From Paenibacillus tyrphae (GTDB lineage: Bacteria; Bacillota; Bacilli; Paenibacillales; NBRC-103111), in NCBI RefSeq assembly GCF_027925525.1, contig NZ_BSDJ01000007.1, positions 1 through 64,000 of the forward strand: 64,000 nucleotides of DNA. The letters are read 5' to 3'. The first letter of the stretch is position 1, and every line of letters starts with the position of its first letter. Below the pieces are notes generated by a model. It did no database searches. It was not told the origin of the DNA and saw only the letters and a list, made by a program, of their open reading frames with translations. Below are positions 44,351 to 53,373 of the stretch, piece by piece. A program made the position numbers and the translations under genes.

Positions 44351-45562
44351 ATGAAAGAACAACAAGACATACCTGCTTCCAAATTATGGACCCGGGACTT
44401 CGTCCTGCTTACGGTCAGCAATTTATTTTTGTATTTGAATCTGCAAATGATCACTCCGTCGCTGCCCGCCTATGTCACCGAACGGTTCGGGGCGGGCCAG
44501 TGGACGGTCAGTCTGGTCATCAGCCTGTTCGCTTTATCGGCCATCGTCACTCGCTTCTTCGCCGGCTCCTGGCTTAAACGCGGTCGAACCGCTCTCATCC
44601 TGCTGGTCGGCCTTACCGTCTATATGCTGGCAACGGCCAGCTATTACGCCGCCGGCACGCTGGCTTTATTTCTGCTCATCCGCATCTTGTACGGCATCGG
44701 CTTCGGCGTGTCCAGCACAGCGTTCGGCACGATGGTGTCCGATATCATTCCGATCCGGCGGATGGGCGAAGGGATGGGCTACTTCGGCCTGTCGACGAGC
44801 CTGTCGATGTCGGCCGCGCCGGTCATCGGGCTGTGGCTGCTCGGCAGCTACGGGTTCGATACGCTGATCCTCGTCTCGACGCTGCTCGCGATCCTGATCA
44901 TCCCGCTGTCGCTGCTGATCCGCAGCACCCCGTCGGTTCCGAAGCCGGCGACCGCCCCTTCACCGGCCGCCGCTCCGGATACGCGCGGGACGTACAAACA
45001 GGTGGCGCTGCCCTGTTTTCTGAACATGCTGCTCTCGATTACGTACGGCGGCTTGATCAGCTACCTCGCGCTGTTCGGCAAAGAAGTGCATATCGGGAAC
45101 GTCGGCTGGTTCTTCCTATGCAATGCCGGGGCGGTACTGCTTGTTCGCCCAGTCGCCGGTAAAATATTCGATAAAAAAGGCCATTTCGCCGTCCTGCCTC
45201 CCGGAGCGCTCATGGTGGCCGTCGGACTCGTCTTGCTGTCGTATACATCCAGCATGACCGGACTTCTTGCCTCGGCGTTGTGCTACGGCATCGGCTACGG
45301 CATTTTGCAGCCTTCGCTGCAAGCCTGGACCGTGAAGCAGGTAAGCCCGGAAATGCGCGGTACGGCGAACGGAACGTTCTACAACTCGATCGATCTCGGG
45401 ATCGCGCTCGGCTCCCTGCTGCTCGGCGGCATCGCTTCGGGGACAAGCTATTCCATGATGTATCTGCTGTCGGCGCTGGCGATGCTTCTGTTTCTGGCCA
45501 TCTACGTCTCGGGTACGCTGGTCAAAGGCAAGAAGCCCCAAGCCGCCGCACTGCGCAAATAA
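44351..45562 (+). CDS. MFS transporter, drug-efflux type
   Basis: The 403-residue membrane protein has twelve predicted helices. It shows the MFS loop motif (FFAGSWLKRGRTALILL, about residues 74-90) and the YGIGFGVSSTAFGTMVSDIIP segment typical of YfcJ/drug-efflux relatives. AGGAGAATC lies before the ATG. It is the second gene behind the MarR regulator, so an antimicrobial or toxic metabolite is the likely substrate. A terminator follows. Confidence 0.88.
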   Translation: MKEQQDIPASKLWTRDFVLLTVSNLFLYLNLQMITPSLPAYVTERFGAGQWTVSLVISLFALSAIVTRFFAGSWLKRGRTALILLVGLTVYMLATASYYAAGTLALFLLIRILYGIGFGVSSTAFGTMVSDIIPIRRMGEGMGYFGLSTSLSMSAAPVIGLWLLGSYGFDTLILVSTLLAILIIPLSLLIRSTPSVPKPATAPSPAAAPDTRGTYKQVALPCFLNMLLSITYGGLISYLALFGKEVHIGNVGWFFLCNAGAVLLVRPVAGKIFDKKGHFAVLPPGALMVAVGLVLLSYTSSMTGLLASALCYGIGYGILQPSLQAWTVKQVSPEMRGTANGTFYNSIDLGIALGSLLLGGIASGTSYSMMYLLSALAMLLFLAIYVSGTLVKGKKPQAAALRK

Positions 45563-45593
45563 TAGTGTGCCGCAGTTCAGCTGCCTGCACCAA

Positions 45594-45643
45594 AAGGATC
45601 GCCTTCTATTCGGCCGAAAGCCGGGAGGGCGATCCTTCTTTTA
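45594..45643 (+). terminator. Terminator of the marR-MFS operon
   Basis: AAGGATCGCC pairs with GGCGATCCTT around a 24-base loop that contains a second small hairpin, followed by CTTTTAT. Confidence 0.82.
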
Positions 45644-45661
45644 TCCATGCTTGCCGGATGG

Positions 45662-47251
45662 CTAGGAACGTTCCTCAACGGTCGTCGTCAAGCGAATCGA
45701 CCCGTCGTCTTTTCCAAGCTCCGCTTTCCAGCCTGTCATTTGGCAGAGAACGTCAATCGGCACCATAACTCGCCCGTCCTGCATGATGGTCGAAGCCCCT
45801 CCGCCCGATTTCTTCCTGCCGTTGACTTCCGCTTGATCCGAGCCGATCGGGAAAGACGCCTGATTGCCGTCCCAAGCTAACTGCGTCGTATTCGTCGCCG
45901 CGTCCCATGTCACCGTGGCGCCGACAGCTTCTGCGACGACCCGCAGCGGAATATAGATGACGCCCTCTTGAAGCGAGGGAGAAACGTCCATTCGGACCGT
46001 CTGGCCGTTTACGGTCAGCTCCGTTTCGCCGACTTGCATCGTTACGGTTTTCCGTACGGAGGCCGGAGCGTCCGGGAACCGGTCGGGGTACTGGTCCGAG
46101 ATTCCTTGCGCAAGCAGGTCGGCTATCGGGAGCATTTGGGTATAGGCCGTCTCCATATTGGCATAGGCGGCAGCGTACTCGCCCCGCACCTCATGGTCAA
46201 GGGCTAGGGTCACTTGCCCGATCTGCGTGTTCAGACCGTTCATCAGCTCCGGCTTGCTCCCGTGCTGCGGGTTCGCATCCGCGAAAAATTGCGCCAGCTC
46301 CGCCTGAGCCTTCTCCAGATTGCCTGCCGCGGTTGTCCGCGCCAACTCGTCTTTGGATGCTGCCGCCTTCGCGTAATCCAAGAGATAGCCGGTACGGGAG
46401 GTCCATGCCGTTCGAAACGTGGCGCCTGATGGCTCCCCGTAAACGGAAGCGACGGCGGCCGCCAGATCCTCCGCATTCTCATTCAGCGCCGCAGCCGCCT
46501 GATCGAAGTCGCTTGCGCCGTCGATGCTTTTCTGCATCGCAAATGCGGCTGTCAGCGCATGCTCGCCAAGCAAGCGGCCGAGTGCCGTGCGCAGATCTGC
46601 CTTGCGGGTCTTCATGCCAGATGCGTCGAACCGGTCCGGCGATTGCGCAGCCATGCCCGCCGCCAGCAGATCGGAGCTTGCCACTGCGTGGGCGTAAGCT
46701 TCGCGCATCGATTTATACGCTGCCGCGTAATTTTTGTCCGCGTAAGCATCGAACGCCTGAAGCATCAGATCGGTATGCCGCTTCGCTCCTTCCTCCAGCC
46801 CCGCTGCACCCAGATCCGGAAGGAGCCGCGCCCAAAACAAAGCCAGCTCCTTGGCGTAGGCCTCCAAGCCGTTCGCCGCCTGCGTCCGTGCCGTCTCGTT
46901 GCCTGCCGCAGCGGCTTGCGCATAGTTGAGCAAAGCCTCGACATACGACGACCAAAGCGGCTCGAAGGTTTTGGCGGCCTCTTCCCCGTATGTCGACCGC
47001 AGCGTGGCTGCCAGCCGTTCGGTATTTTTCCCGAGCTCCTCAGCGGCCTGTTCGCGATCGGCCGCGCCGTCGTATCGTTTTTGCATCGCAAAAACAGCCA
47101 GCAGCGCATGCTCGCCAAACAAAGCGTCCAGTCGGACCCGCAGCTCTGCCGCGGCCTCCCGCGTCGACACGGCCTGCGCTCCTGCTGTGTACGGCATGAG
47201 CAGAACGAGGCACAGCCCCAGCAGGGCCAGCTTACCTTTTAAGCGCATCAT
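45662..47251 (-). CDS. Secreted protein with two helical repeats and a copper-amine-oxidase-like stalk domain
   Basis: The 529-residue protein has a signal peptide (about 1-26). Two homologous helical modules follow (about 30-200 and 205-395), each beginning with LFGEHALLAVFAMQK or LLGEHALTAAFAMQK. The C-terminal copper-amine-oxidase N-terminal-like domain is at about 410-525 (MQVGETELTVNGQ, GVIYIPLRVVAEAVGATVTWD, GRVMVPIDVLCQMTGW). The last domain is a common Paenibacillus surface module and has no oxidase activity. GGGGGAGGACG precedes the first of two ATGs. Role unknown. Confidence 0.8.
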   Translation of the reverse strand: MMRLKGKLALLGLCLVLLMPYTAGAQAVSTREAAAELRVRLDALFGEHALLAVFAMQKRYDGAADREQAAEELGKNTERLAATLRSTYGEEAAKTFEPLWSSYVEALLNYAQAAAAGNETARTQAANGLEAYAKELALFWARLLPDLGAAGLEEGAKRHTDLMLQAFDAYADKNYAAAYKSMREAYAHAVASSDLLAAGMAAQSPDRFDASGMKTRKADLRTALGRLLGEHALTAAFAMQKSIDGASDFDQAAAALNENAEDLAAAVASVYGEPSGATFRTAWTSRTGYLLDYAKAAASKDELARTTAAGNLEKAQAELAQFFADANPQHGSKPELMNGLNTQIGQVTLALDHEVRGEYAAAYANMETAYTQMLPIADLLAQGISDQYPDRFPDAPASVRKTVTMQVGETELTVNGQTVRMDVSPSLQEGVIYIPLRVVAEAVGATVTWDAATNTTQLAWDGNQASFPIGSDQAEVNGRKKSGGGASTIMQDGRVMVPIDVLCQMTGWKAELGKDDGSIRLTTTVEERS

Positions 47252-47381
47252 GGATCGTCCTCCCCCGGTGTTCGAGTTAAGAACCTTTACCCGGCGCTTC
47301 CCGGTTTGAAACCGATCCGGCATGTTCAGACAAGCACCCGAATATACTCGTACAAACGATCCGAAACCGAAGGGGATGCCG

Positions 47382-47840
47382 ATGACGAAGGTATATGTGC
47401 TGAGCCAAAAGGGACTGAAGGGATTGAAAATCGGAGCCGCCGCCGTACTGTTGGCCGGTGCCGCACTGCTCTTCTGGGAACGCGAAACGATTCGGGCCGC
47501 GATGAGCCCTGTCGGACCCGAACGGACGATCCAGCTCGTGACCGGCGAGTTCAAATCGACGACATCGGACGGCAAAACGATCGAAGCTTACCGCTGGGAC
47601 CCGGGAACGATCTATATGAAGAAAGGCGAGCGCATCCGGCTCAGCATTTACGGCGTCAACGGCGCCAGCCATCCTTTTATCATCGAAGGCCTTAACATGA
47701 AGGGGGAGGTAAAAAAAGGAAAAGAAACCGTCATTTCGTTCCGCGCCTCCAAACCGGGCGTCTACCGGATCATCTGCCTGACCCATCCCGACATGGCGCA
47801 CAACGGACCGATGGTCGGCTACCTGGTCATCGACGAGTAG
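47382..47840 (+). CDS. Membrane-anchored cupredoxin-domain protein
   Basis: The 152-residue protein has an N-terminal transmembrane helix (about residues 14-32) and a cupredoxin fold outside the membrane. Candidate type 1 copper ligands are visible: His in GASHPFIIEG, then Cys, His and Met in ICLTHPDMAHNGPM. It resembles the soluble domain of cytochrome oxidase subunit II or nitrosocyanin-like proteins, and may carry electrons or handle copper. AAGGGG lies 6 bases before the ATG at 47382. It is divergent from the stalk-domain protein gene. Confidence 0.82.
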   Translation: MTKVYVLSQKGLKGLKIGAAAVLLAGAALLFWERETIRAAMSPVGPERTIQLVTGEFKSTTSDGKTIEAYRWDPGTIYMKKGERIRLSIYGVNGASHPFIIEGLNMKGEVKKGKETVISFRASKPGVYRIICLTHPDMAHNGPMVGYLVIDE

Positions 47841-47855
47841 ACGCCGCCCCTTTTT

Positions 47856-47972
47856 AAGAAAAACTCCTTATCGGAGTCCATTCAAAGAAGCCAGACCGTT
47901 TTTAGCGGAAGTTTTTCTTGGTACAGAAAGTCGCAGTCCGCTTTAATGCTTTAGCGAACTTAAACTTTCTGT
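47856..47972. repeat. Structured intergenic element, two long-range inverted repeats
   Basis: AAGAAAAACT (47856) pairs with AGTTTTTCTT (47910), and ACAGAAAGT (47923) pairs with ACTTTCTGT (47964). Both repeats are perfect, and between them they form two adjacent large stem-loops. There is no coding frame. Confidence 0.5.
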
Positions 47973-48053
47973 AACGTTCAAAAACCGCTGTCGGCAGTAC
48001 CCGCCCGCCCTTCTTCCGCATAGCATAATGGCAGGAAGGAGATGCCGCCATCG

Positions 48054-48368
48054 ATGAATCCAGCAAATCAAATGAAGCACAGTCGGCCTTACCCGTCCGC
48101 CCGGCAAATTCGCCGCACCTGCAGCCGGGAGCTTTACCGCGCCCGCAAAAAGCTGGGACGTTACATCCCCCAGCAAGCGGTAACGCAGGCGGAGGAGCTG
48201 TATTATAAAAAGGTGCTGCTAAACCTGCCTTATATTGCGGAACACGCGGATAATCGCAAGGTGCTGGCCGATTGGTTCGACGAGAACGTCTGCGGCGAAG
48301 TGGCCGCCTTGTGGGAAGTGGAATCGGACGCTTTGGCCAAAGCGTTCCGGGACTCGTTCGGGGGCTGA
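48054..48368 (+). CDS. Small conserved hypothetical protein
   Basis: I do not recognise this 104-residue protein. It is basic in its first half (RQIRRTCSRELYRARKKLGRYIP) and helical and acidic in its second (QAEELYYKKVLLNLPYIAEHADNRK...ADWFDENVCGEV). No signal or membrane segment is present. AAGGAG lies 12 bases before the ATG at 48054. An ATG at 48042 is too close to that site. A terminator overlaps the stop codon, so it seems to be a single-gene unit. Confidence 0.7.
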   Translation: MNPANQMKHSRPYPSARQIRRTCSRELYRARKKLGRYIPQQAVTQAEELYYKKVLLNLPYIAEHADNRKVLADWFDENVCGEVAALWEVESDALAKAFRDSFGG

Positions 48369-48392
48369 TGCCAATCGGGCCCCTCTTTTTTT
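48361..48392 (+). terminator. Terminator overlapping a stop codon
   Basis: GGGGC and GCCCC with inner pairing (CGATT-like loop) are followed by TCTTTTTTT, directly at the end of the small hypothetical gene. Confidence 0.75.
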
Positions 48393-48475
48393 ATGCGCCC
48401 GGCAGCCGGATTGCATAACCGTCCCTCGGAAGACAAACAATACCTTTGTTTACCTGAAAAGGAGGTACGAAGGGA

Positions 48476-49246
48476 ATGGATGTCGCAATTCGCAGCGGAC
48501 GGGGAATCGGACTGCTGGCCGTCCTCTTGACGCTCCTGATCGCGGGATGCGGCGGGGAAAAACCTGTCAAAGTCGGGATAGAAAGCAATTTCCGCCCGTT
48601 CACGTATACCGAGAACGGAGAGAGCAAAGGGTTCGAAGTGGAGCTGTGGAGAGCGATCGCGCAAAAAGCGAACTTGCCATACGAGCTTGTTCCGATGACG
48701 CAAGGGGAGCTGAACAAAGCCGTGAAATCCGGCCAAGTGGACATGGCGATCGCGGGGATGACCGTCAACAAAGCCCGCAAGGATAATTTTGCGTTTTCCG
48801 ATCCGTATTTTCAGACCGGACTGGTCCTGCTTACCGCTTCGGACAACGAAGAGATCAAGAGCAAGGACGATCTGAAAGGAAAAATCATCGGAACCAAGAG
48901 CGGCTCGACCTCTTATATTTATGCCGGCGGAATCCAAGGCACCCAAGAGGTCCGGGGCTATCCCGATATCTCGGATGCTTACACCGATTTGAAAAATAAA
49001 AAGCTGGACGCGGTCATTTTCGACGAGCGCAACGTCCACCATTTCCTGCAGAACGACGGGGAAGGCAAAGTGAAGATGGTCGGGGAAGTGTTGAACAAAG
49101 AAAGCTACGCCGTTGTCACGAAAAAGAAAAACAAGCATCTCGGGAGAATCAACGGCGCAATCGAGGCTCTCGGCAAAGACGGAACGTACGAAGCGTTATA
49201 CGTGAAGTGGTTCGGCAGCAAGCCTAAGAAGCTGCCGGGCCAGTAG
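48476..49246 (+). CDS. Amino-acid-type ABC transporter substrate-binding lipoprotein
   Basis: This is a 256-residue family 3 solute-binding protein. The signal peptide ends in the lipobox LIAGC (Cys at about residue 24). Typical motifs follow: FRPFTYTENGESKGFEVELWRAIA, GQVDMAIAGMTVNKARKDNFAFSDPYF and DLKGKIIGTKSGSTS. It should bind a polar amino acid such as glutamine. AAAAGGAGG precedes the ATG. No permease or ATPase gene adjoins it, so it either serves a transporter encoded elsewhere or has a sensing role. Confidence 0.87.
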   Translation: MDVAIRSGRGIGLLAVLLTLLIAGCGGEKPVKVGIESNFRPFTYTENGESKGFEVELWRAIAQKANLPYELVPMTQGELNKAVKSGQVDMAIAGMTVNKARKDNFAFSDPYFQTGLVLLTASDNEEIKSKDDLKGKIIGTKSGSTSYIYAGGIQGTQEVRGYPDISDAYTDLKNKKLDAVIFDERNVHHFLQNDGEGKVKMVGEVLNKESYAVVTKKKNKHLGRINGAIEALGKDGTYEALYVKWFGSKPKKLPGQ

Positions 49247-49254
49247 TCCTTTCA

Positions 49255-49277
49255 GGCCGCGATCCGCGGCCTTTTTC
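49255..49277 (+). terminator. Terminator of the substrate-binding protein gene
   Basis: GGCCGCG and CGCGGCC pair around three bases, followed by TTTTT. It touches the end of the convergent gene. Confidence 0.92.
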
Positions 49278-49944
49278 ATAATTCGAAAGCCAGCGCTTCG
49301 ATCCGGTCCGACGGGTACACATGAGTGCCCGGGGTGCCGCGAAGCGCAGCTTCAAGCATGCCCTTAGCCACCGTTCGCGCGGCGATCGGCTTGTACGGCC
49401 GCAGCGGCCCACGCATGGCAAAGCCTGCGACTCGGGACAGAAGCGCAGCCATGCGCTCCCCGAAGCGGACCTCTTCCCGCTCGCCGAGCAGCAGCGAAGG
49501 ACGGAAAATATGCAGCGACGGCAGCCCGAGCGCTCGGAGCCCCTCTTCGGTTTCGCCTTTGACCCGGCTATAAAAAAAGGCCGACTGCTTGTCCGATCCG
49601 ATAGCCGTAACGACGAGAAATTGCGCGGCGCCTGACACGGACGCCAGCCGGCCGAGCTCCATCGGATAGCCGTAATCGACCTTGCGGAACTGCTCCTGCG
49701 TCTTCGCTTTCTTGATCGTCGTCCCGAGAGCACAGAACACGTCGGCGCCCTCGAAGCCGCCAGCCGCCTCGTCAGCCAGACGATCGAAGGAAATGACGCG
49801 TTGTTCGAGCTTCGGATGCCGGATTCCCGAGTCGGTTCGTACCAATGTGATCACCCGGTCGTAAGCGGAATGCTCCAGAAGCAAGCTTACCAGCTCGCGT
49901 CCGACAAGACCTGTGCTCCCTGCGACGATGGCATGCTTGGCCAT
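49276..49944 (-). CDS. NAD(P)-binding Rossmann-fold oxidoreductase, HTATIP2-like
   Basis: The 222-residue protein has an N-terminal dinucleotide-binding motif AIVAGSTGLVGRELV and the strand-loop VFCALGTTIKKAKTQEQFRKVDYGY. The tyrosine-lysine pair FYSRVKGETE is typical of atypical short-chain dehydrogenases in the HTATIP2/YwnB-like group. The substrate is unknown. AGGCGAGGCG precedes the ATG at 49944. Confidence 0.83.
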   Translation of the reverse strand: MAKHAIVAGSTGLVGRELVSLLLEHSAYDRVITLVRTDSGIRHPKLEQRVISFDRLADEAAGGFEGADVFCALGTTIKKAKTQEQFRKVDYGYPMELGRLASVSGAAQFLVVTAIGSDKQSAFFYSRVKGETEEGLRALGLPSLHIFRPSLLLGEREEVRFGERMAALLSRVAGFAMRGPLRPYKPIAARTVAKGMLEAALRGTPGTHVYPSDRIEALAFEL

Positions 49945-49982
49945 AGTTTCGCCTCGCCTTCCTAAGGTTATCGAATTGCAGC

Positions 49983-50022
49983 AACAAAGCCGGCGACCCC
50001 CCGGAAGCGGCGCCGGCGACCT
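49983..50022 (-). terminator. Terminator-like hairpin
   Basis: GCCGGCG pairs with CGCCGGC around a GC-rich loop, followed on the minus strand by TTTGTT. It closes the gene at 50032-50658. Confidence 0.6.
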
Positions 50023-50031
50023 AAAAACCGT

Positions 50032-50658
50032 TCAACGGTAGGCCAGCAAAGCGACCGGACCGTTCGGATCGAGAATGTCCGCGACTTCCGTAAAAGGGAT
50101 TTCAAACGTCGGAAAACCGTAGGCATACGGCGTATATTCGTATAGTTGAAAATAGATGCCAATGGCGCGGTCCGTCAAATAAAAATCTTGATCGGGACGG
50201 ATCGAACGGAATTCCGCGATCATCGGAATGTCCTGCTCTTTGAACCTTCGGCGGATAATCGCCGACAGCCGGCGGACATAGTCGCTTCCCGGCTTGAACA
50301 AGTCCTTTAATTGATACTCCCTTCCGTCCCGCAAATTAAACGTCTGCGAGCTCTGGTAGGCGAGGCCGTGCGCCGCTCCCTGAGAGTATCCGTAGACGTC
50401 GTACAGCAAGCTGAGCAGGCCGTTTTTATGCAGTTTGACCTTATAGCTGCCCGATACCGTTCTGGTCTGATCCTGTACGTAGTCCTGCTTGCGGACCAGC
50501 TTGTAGATGGCATCCAGAATCGAATGATTGACGATTCGCTGGACAAGCCGGTTTTGAAGTCCCAGCACCTGCGGATATTTCACGTCAAGTCGGGGCTTCG
50601 TCAACCGGCGGGTCACGATGCGCTCCCGTCTTGCCCGTTCATATTCCTCCCATTCCAC
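50032..50658 (-). CDS. DUF3298/DUF4163-type protein
   Basis: The 208-residue protein matches the DUF4163/DUF3298 pair seen in the extracellular part of RsiV and in stand-alone proteins: VSGSYKVKLHKNGLLSLLYDVYGYSQGAAHG, then LKDLFKPGSDYVRRLSAIIRRRF and DFYLTDRAIGIYFQLYEYTPYAYGFPTFEIPF. In RsiV this part binds lysozyme. Here there is no signal peptide or anchor, which is unusual. GTG at 50658 has AAGGAGG about 10 bases upstream. Function unknown. Confidence 0.78.
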   Translation of the reverse strand: MEWEEYERARRERIVTRRLTKPRLDVKYPQVLGLQNRLVQRIVNHSILDAIYKLVRKQDYVQDQTRTVSGSYKVKLHKNGLLSLLYDVYGYSQGAAHGLAYQSSQTFNLRDGREYQLKDLFKPGSDYVRRLSAIIRRRFKEQDIPMIAEFRSIRPDQDFYLTDRAIGIYFQLYEYTPYAYGFPTFEIPFTEVADILDPNGPVALLAYR

Positions 50659-50764
50659 TGCGTCCCTGCCTCCTTAAGCGCCTCAAGGCCGATGAACCCA
50701 GTATATGCAGGCTTTCGCCCGGAGGTGAAAAGGCAGGTCCCGCTCCTGAACGCATGGCGTCAGA

Positions 50765-52384
50765 TCAGCCGTCTCCCAGCGAGCCGGATTCCCATTCGAC
50801 CCGGTTGCGGCCGAACTGCTTGGCCCGGTATAGCGCTTTGTCCCCTTCTTCGATCATTTGCTCCAGCGGCAGTTTCGCGTCCGCCCCTTCGGCCAAATCT
50901 GTGCACACTGCGCCGCCGATGCTAACCGTCAGCTCGATACGTATGCCGTCTGCCTCATAGGGCTCCGCGGCGACGGCCCGGCGGATTGTCTCCGCCAAGG
51001 CTCTGGCCTGCACGGTGTCCAAACGCAGCGCAAGCACCATAAATTCCTCTCCGCCATACCGGGCAGCTAATTCGTCGCCTCCCGTCTGCCTCTGCAGCAC
51101 TCCCGCCACATGCCGCAGCACCCGGTCTCCGACCAAATGGCCATGCGTGTCGTTGACCTGCTTGAAATAATCGATGTCGATTAGCAGCACCGAGCAGGGA
51201 TACCCCGCTTCCAAGGCCCGAAGCAGACGCTGGTTGCCGTTCTGCATCATATACCGGCGGTTGTACAGTTCGGTGAGCGGATCGATCATAGCCGACTCCT
51301 CAAGCAGCTTGACTGTCGTTTTCAGCTTACGGCTCATCAGGTTGTACGTATCGCACAGCTCCTGGAGCTCGGCAGGGGCGTGCCTGAAGACGGCCGGGTC
51401 GATGCGGTATCCGTATTGACCCTCCTTGATGATGCGAGTGCCCTGCAGCAAAAATTCGAGCGGACGTTCGATCCGCCGCGTAAGAATAACGATGCCGCTG
51501 AAGCTTAGCATCAGCGTGGCCAGCGTTATGGCGATAAAAACGAGCATCAGCCCGTACAAATTCGAATACAGTTCCTTCTTGCTCACTTCGCCTATCAGCA
51601 GCCAGCGGTGGCCGGCTATCCACTGGTAAGAACCGAATACGATGTCTCCCTTGTAGTTGGCATACGCCTCCTTCGAGACCGCCTGTACCGAGGCCCGGCG
51701 CGTAATGTCCGTCGAGATCGGCTGCGCGTTCTGGCGTACGTCGTCGATAAAGCGCGGCTTCGTCATCGGTACGCCGACCCGGTCGAGGAGGTAAAAGTCC
51801 GCCGTCTCCCCGGAATGCAGGGAACCTACCACTCGCTGAATCGTCTCCAGCTTGACCGAACCGAGCAGCAGCCCCGTCCATCGTCCCCCTTCGTCATAGG
51901 TCGGGGCGGAGAAAATAATGACCGGCTCGCCGGATGCTTTGCCGATGATGACATTGGACATCGACGATTTGCCCTGTTTCGCCGCCCAATAGTAATCACG
52001 CTCGTTGACCTGAAGGCCCATAGCCGAATAGGTATCCACTTCCGTGACACCGTCAGCGTTCACATAGGATAGCGAAGCAAAGTCTCGCTGCAATATGGTG
52101 AAATCGCGGAAAATTGCCTCCATCAAGGGCTTGTTCAGCGTTCTGACGGCCTCATCCTCGGTAAGCAGACGCATATCCAGCTCTCGCTCCTGCACCCACC
52201 GGTCGATGAACAACGTCTGCAGATTCAGCTTGTCCGACAAATTGCGCAGCGCCTCTGCCTGAGCTTCCTGCTGATACAATATATAAAAGGCGATGTTGAT
52301 CGAAAGCCCGAGCATGAGAATGGCCAGCGCAATCCACAGACGAAAACGCTGCTTCACCGTCTGGGGCCGCATGAAGCGAATCAT
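50765..52384 (-). CDS. Membrane diguanylate cyclase with extracellular sensor
   Basis: The 539-residue protein has a transmembrane helix (about 15-36), an extracellular dCache-like sensor (about 40-280), a second helix (about 285-308), a HAMP-like linker, and a GGDEF domain (about 375-530). The active-site motif is ARYGGEEF, so it should make cyclic di-GMP. At the position of the inhibitory RxxD site the sequence reads GGDE, so product inhibition there seems absent. GAGGAGAGG precedes the ATG at 52384. It is probably a single-gene unit. Confidence 0.9.
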   Translation of the reverse strand: MIRFMRPQTVKQRFRLWIALAILMLGLSINIAFYILYQQEAQAEALRNLSDKLNLQTLFIDRWVQERELDMRLLTEDEAVRTLNKPLMEAIFRDFTILQRDFASLSYVNADGVTEVDTYSAMGLQVNERDYYWAAKQGKSSMSNVIIGKASGEPVIIFSAPTYDEGGRWTGLLLGSVKLETIQRVVGSLHSGETADFYLLDRVGVPMTKPRFIDDVRQNAQPISTDITRRASVQAVSKEAYANYKGDIVFGSYQWIAGHRWLLIGEVSKKELYSNLYGLMLVFIAITLATLMLSFSGIVILTRRIERPLEFLLQGTRIIKEGQYGYRIDPAVFRHAPAELQELCDTYNLMSRKLKTTVKLLEESAMIDPLTELYNRRYMMQNGNQRLLRALEAGYPCSVLLIDIDYFKQVNDTHGHLVGDRVLRHVAGVLQRQTGGDELAARYGGEEFMVLALRLDTVQARALAETIRRAVAAEPYEADGIRIELTVSIGGAVCTDLAEGADAKLPLEQMIEEGDKALYRAKQFGRNRVEWESGSLGDG

Positions 52385-52521
52385 GGACCCTCTCCTCTCT
52401 CCCAAGGAATGTCCCCAACAAATTAACATTGTACAAACCTGTATTTTTTTTTATACTTTAGAATGCATTATTTGTTTCGGTCCGCCAGTATTTAACTTGA
52501 CGTCGTAAGGAGAAATTGCTC

Positions 52522-53283
52522 GTGGAACTGCCCTCATTTGATATGATTTTGTTTCTTGTTATTGTCGGGTTCGCCGCAGCCTTCATCGATTCCGTCGTCG
52601 GAGGAGGGGGGCTCATCGCCGTTCCCGCGCTGATGTTCACCGGACTTCCGACCAATATGGTGCTCGGAACGAACAAGCTGGGGGGAACGCTATCCTCGTT
52701 AACCAGCACGGCCTCCTTTTTATTTTCCGGCAAAATTAACGGCAAGCTAGTGCTGCTCCTGTTTCCTTTATCCTTCATCGGATCGGCTCTCGGCACGTAT
52801 ACGATCCATCTGGTGCCGTCCACCTTCCTGAAGCCGCTGGTGGTCGGTCTGCTGATCGTCATTCTCATCTATACGCTGCTGAAAAAAAACTGGGACGGCT
52901 CGGGACAGCAGGTCCGGTTCACGTTCGCCCGCGGACTCGCGACGGCGGTATGCGCGTTCGCTTTGGGTTTTTACGACGGATTTTTCGGCCCTGGCGCCGG
53001 CTCGTTCCTGCTTTTTCTGTTTCTGATGCTGGGCTTTGATTTTGTGGGCGCTTCGGCCAATGCCAAGGTGCTCAACTTTGCCAGCAACGTCGCTTCCTTG
53101 GCGTCGTTTTTCTGGTTAAAGTCGGTGCATCTCGGCTACGGTCTGCCGATGGGCCTAGCCATGATCGCCGGCTCACTTGTCGGCTCGCAGGTTGCCATCC
53201 GTAAAGGCTCCAAGTACGTGAAGCCGCTGTTTATCGGAATTACCGCCATCCTGATCGGAAAGCAAATCTGGGATATGCTATAA
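52522..53283 (+). CDS. TSUP family permease (TauE/SafE)
   Basis: The 253-residue membrane protein has about eight helices and the family pattern AAFIDSVVGGGGLIAVPALMFTGLP near the N terminus, with a matching second half (FYDGFFGPGAGSFLLFLFLMLGFDFVGASANAKVLNF). TSUP proteins carry sulfite, sulfoacetate or other organosulfur anions. The substrate cannot be told from sequence. The GTG at 52522 lies 9 bases after AAGGAG. A TTG at 52516 is too close. A strong hairpin without a T run (53288-53336) follows. Confidence 0.88.
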   Translation: MELPSFDMILFLVIVGFAAAFIDSVVGGGGLIAVPALMFTGLPTNMVLGTNKLGGTLSSLTSTASFLFSGKINGKLVLLLFPLSFIGSALGTYTIHLVPSTFLKPLVVGLLIVILIYTLLKKNWDGSGQQVRFTFARGLATAVCAFALGFYDGFFGPGAGSFLLFLFLMLGFDFVGASANAKVLNFASNVASLASFFWLKSVHLGYGLPMGLAMIAGSLVGSQVAIRKGSKYVKPLFIGITAILIGKQIWDML

Positions 53284-53373
53284 ACGCCGCAGAGAGGTCG
53301 TTACGCCTGAGGAAAACAGGCTTGCGACCTCTCTGCATAGCATTCGACATTTTCCTTCCAATCCCTCTTTTTC

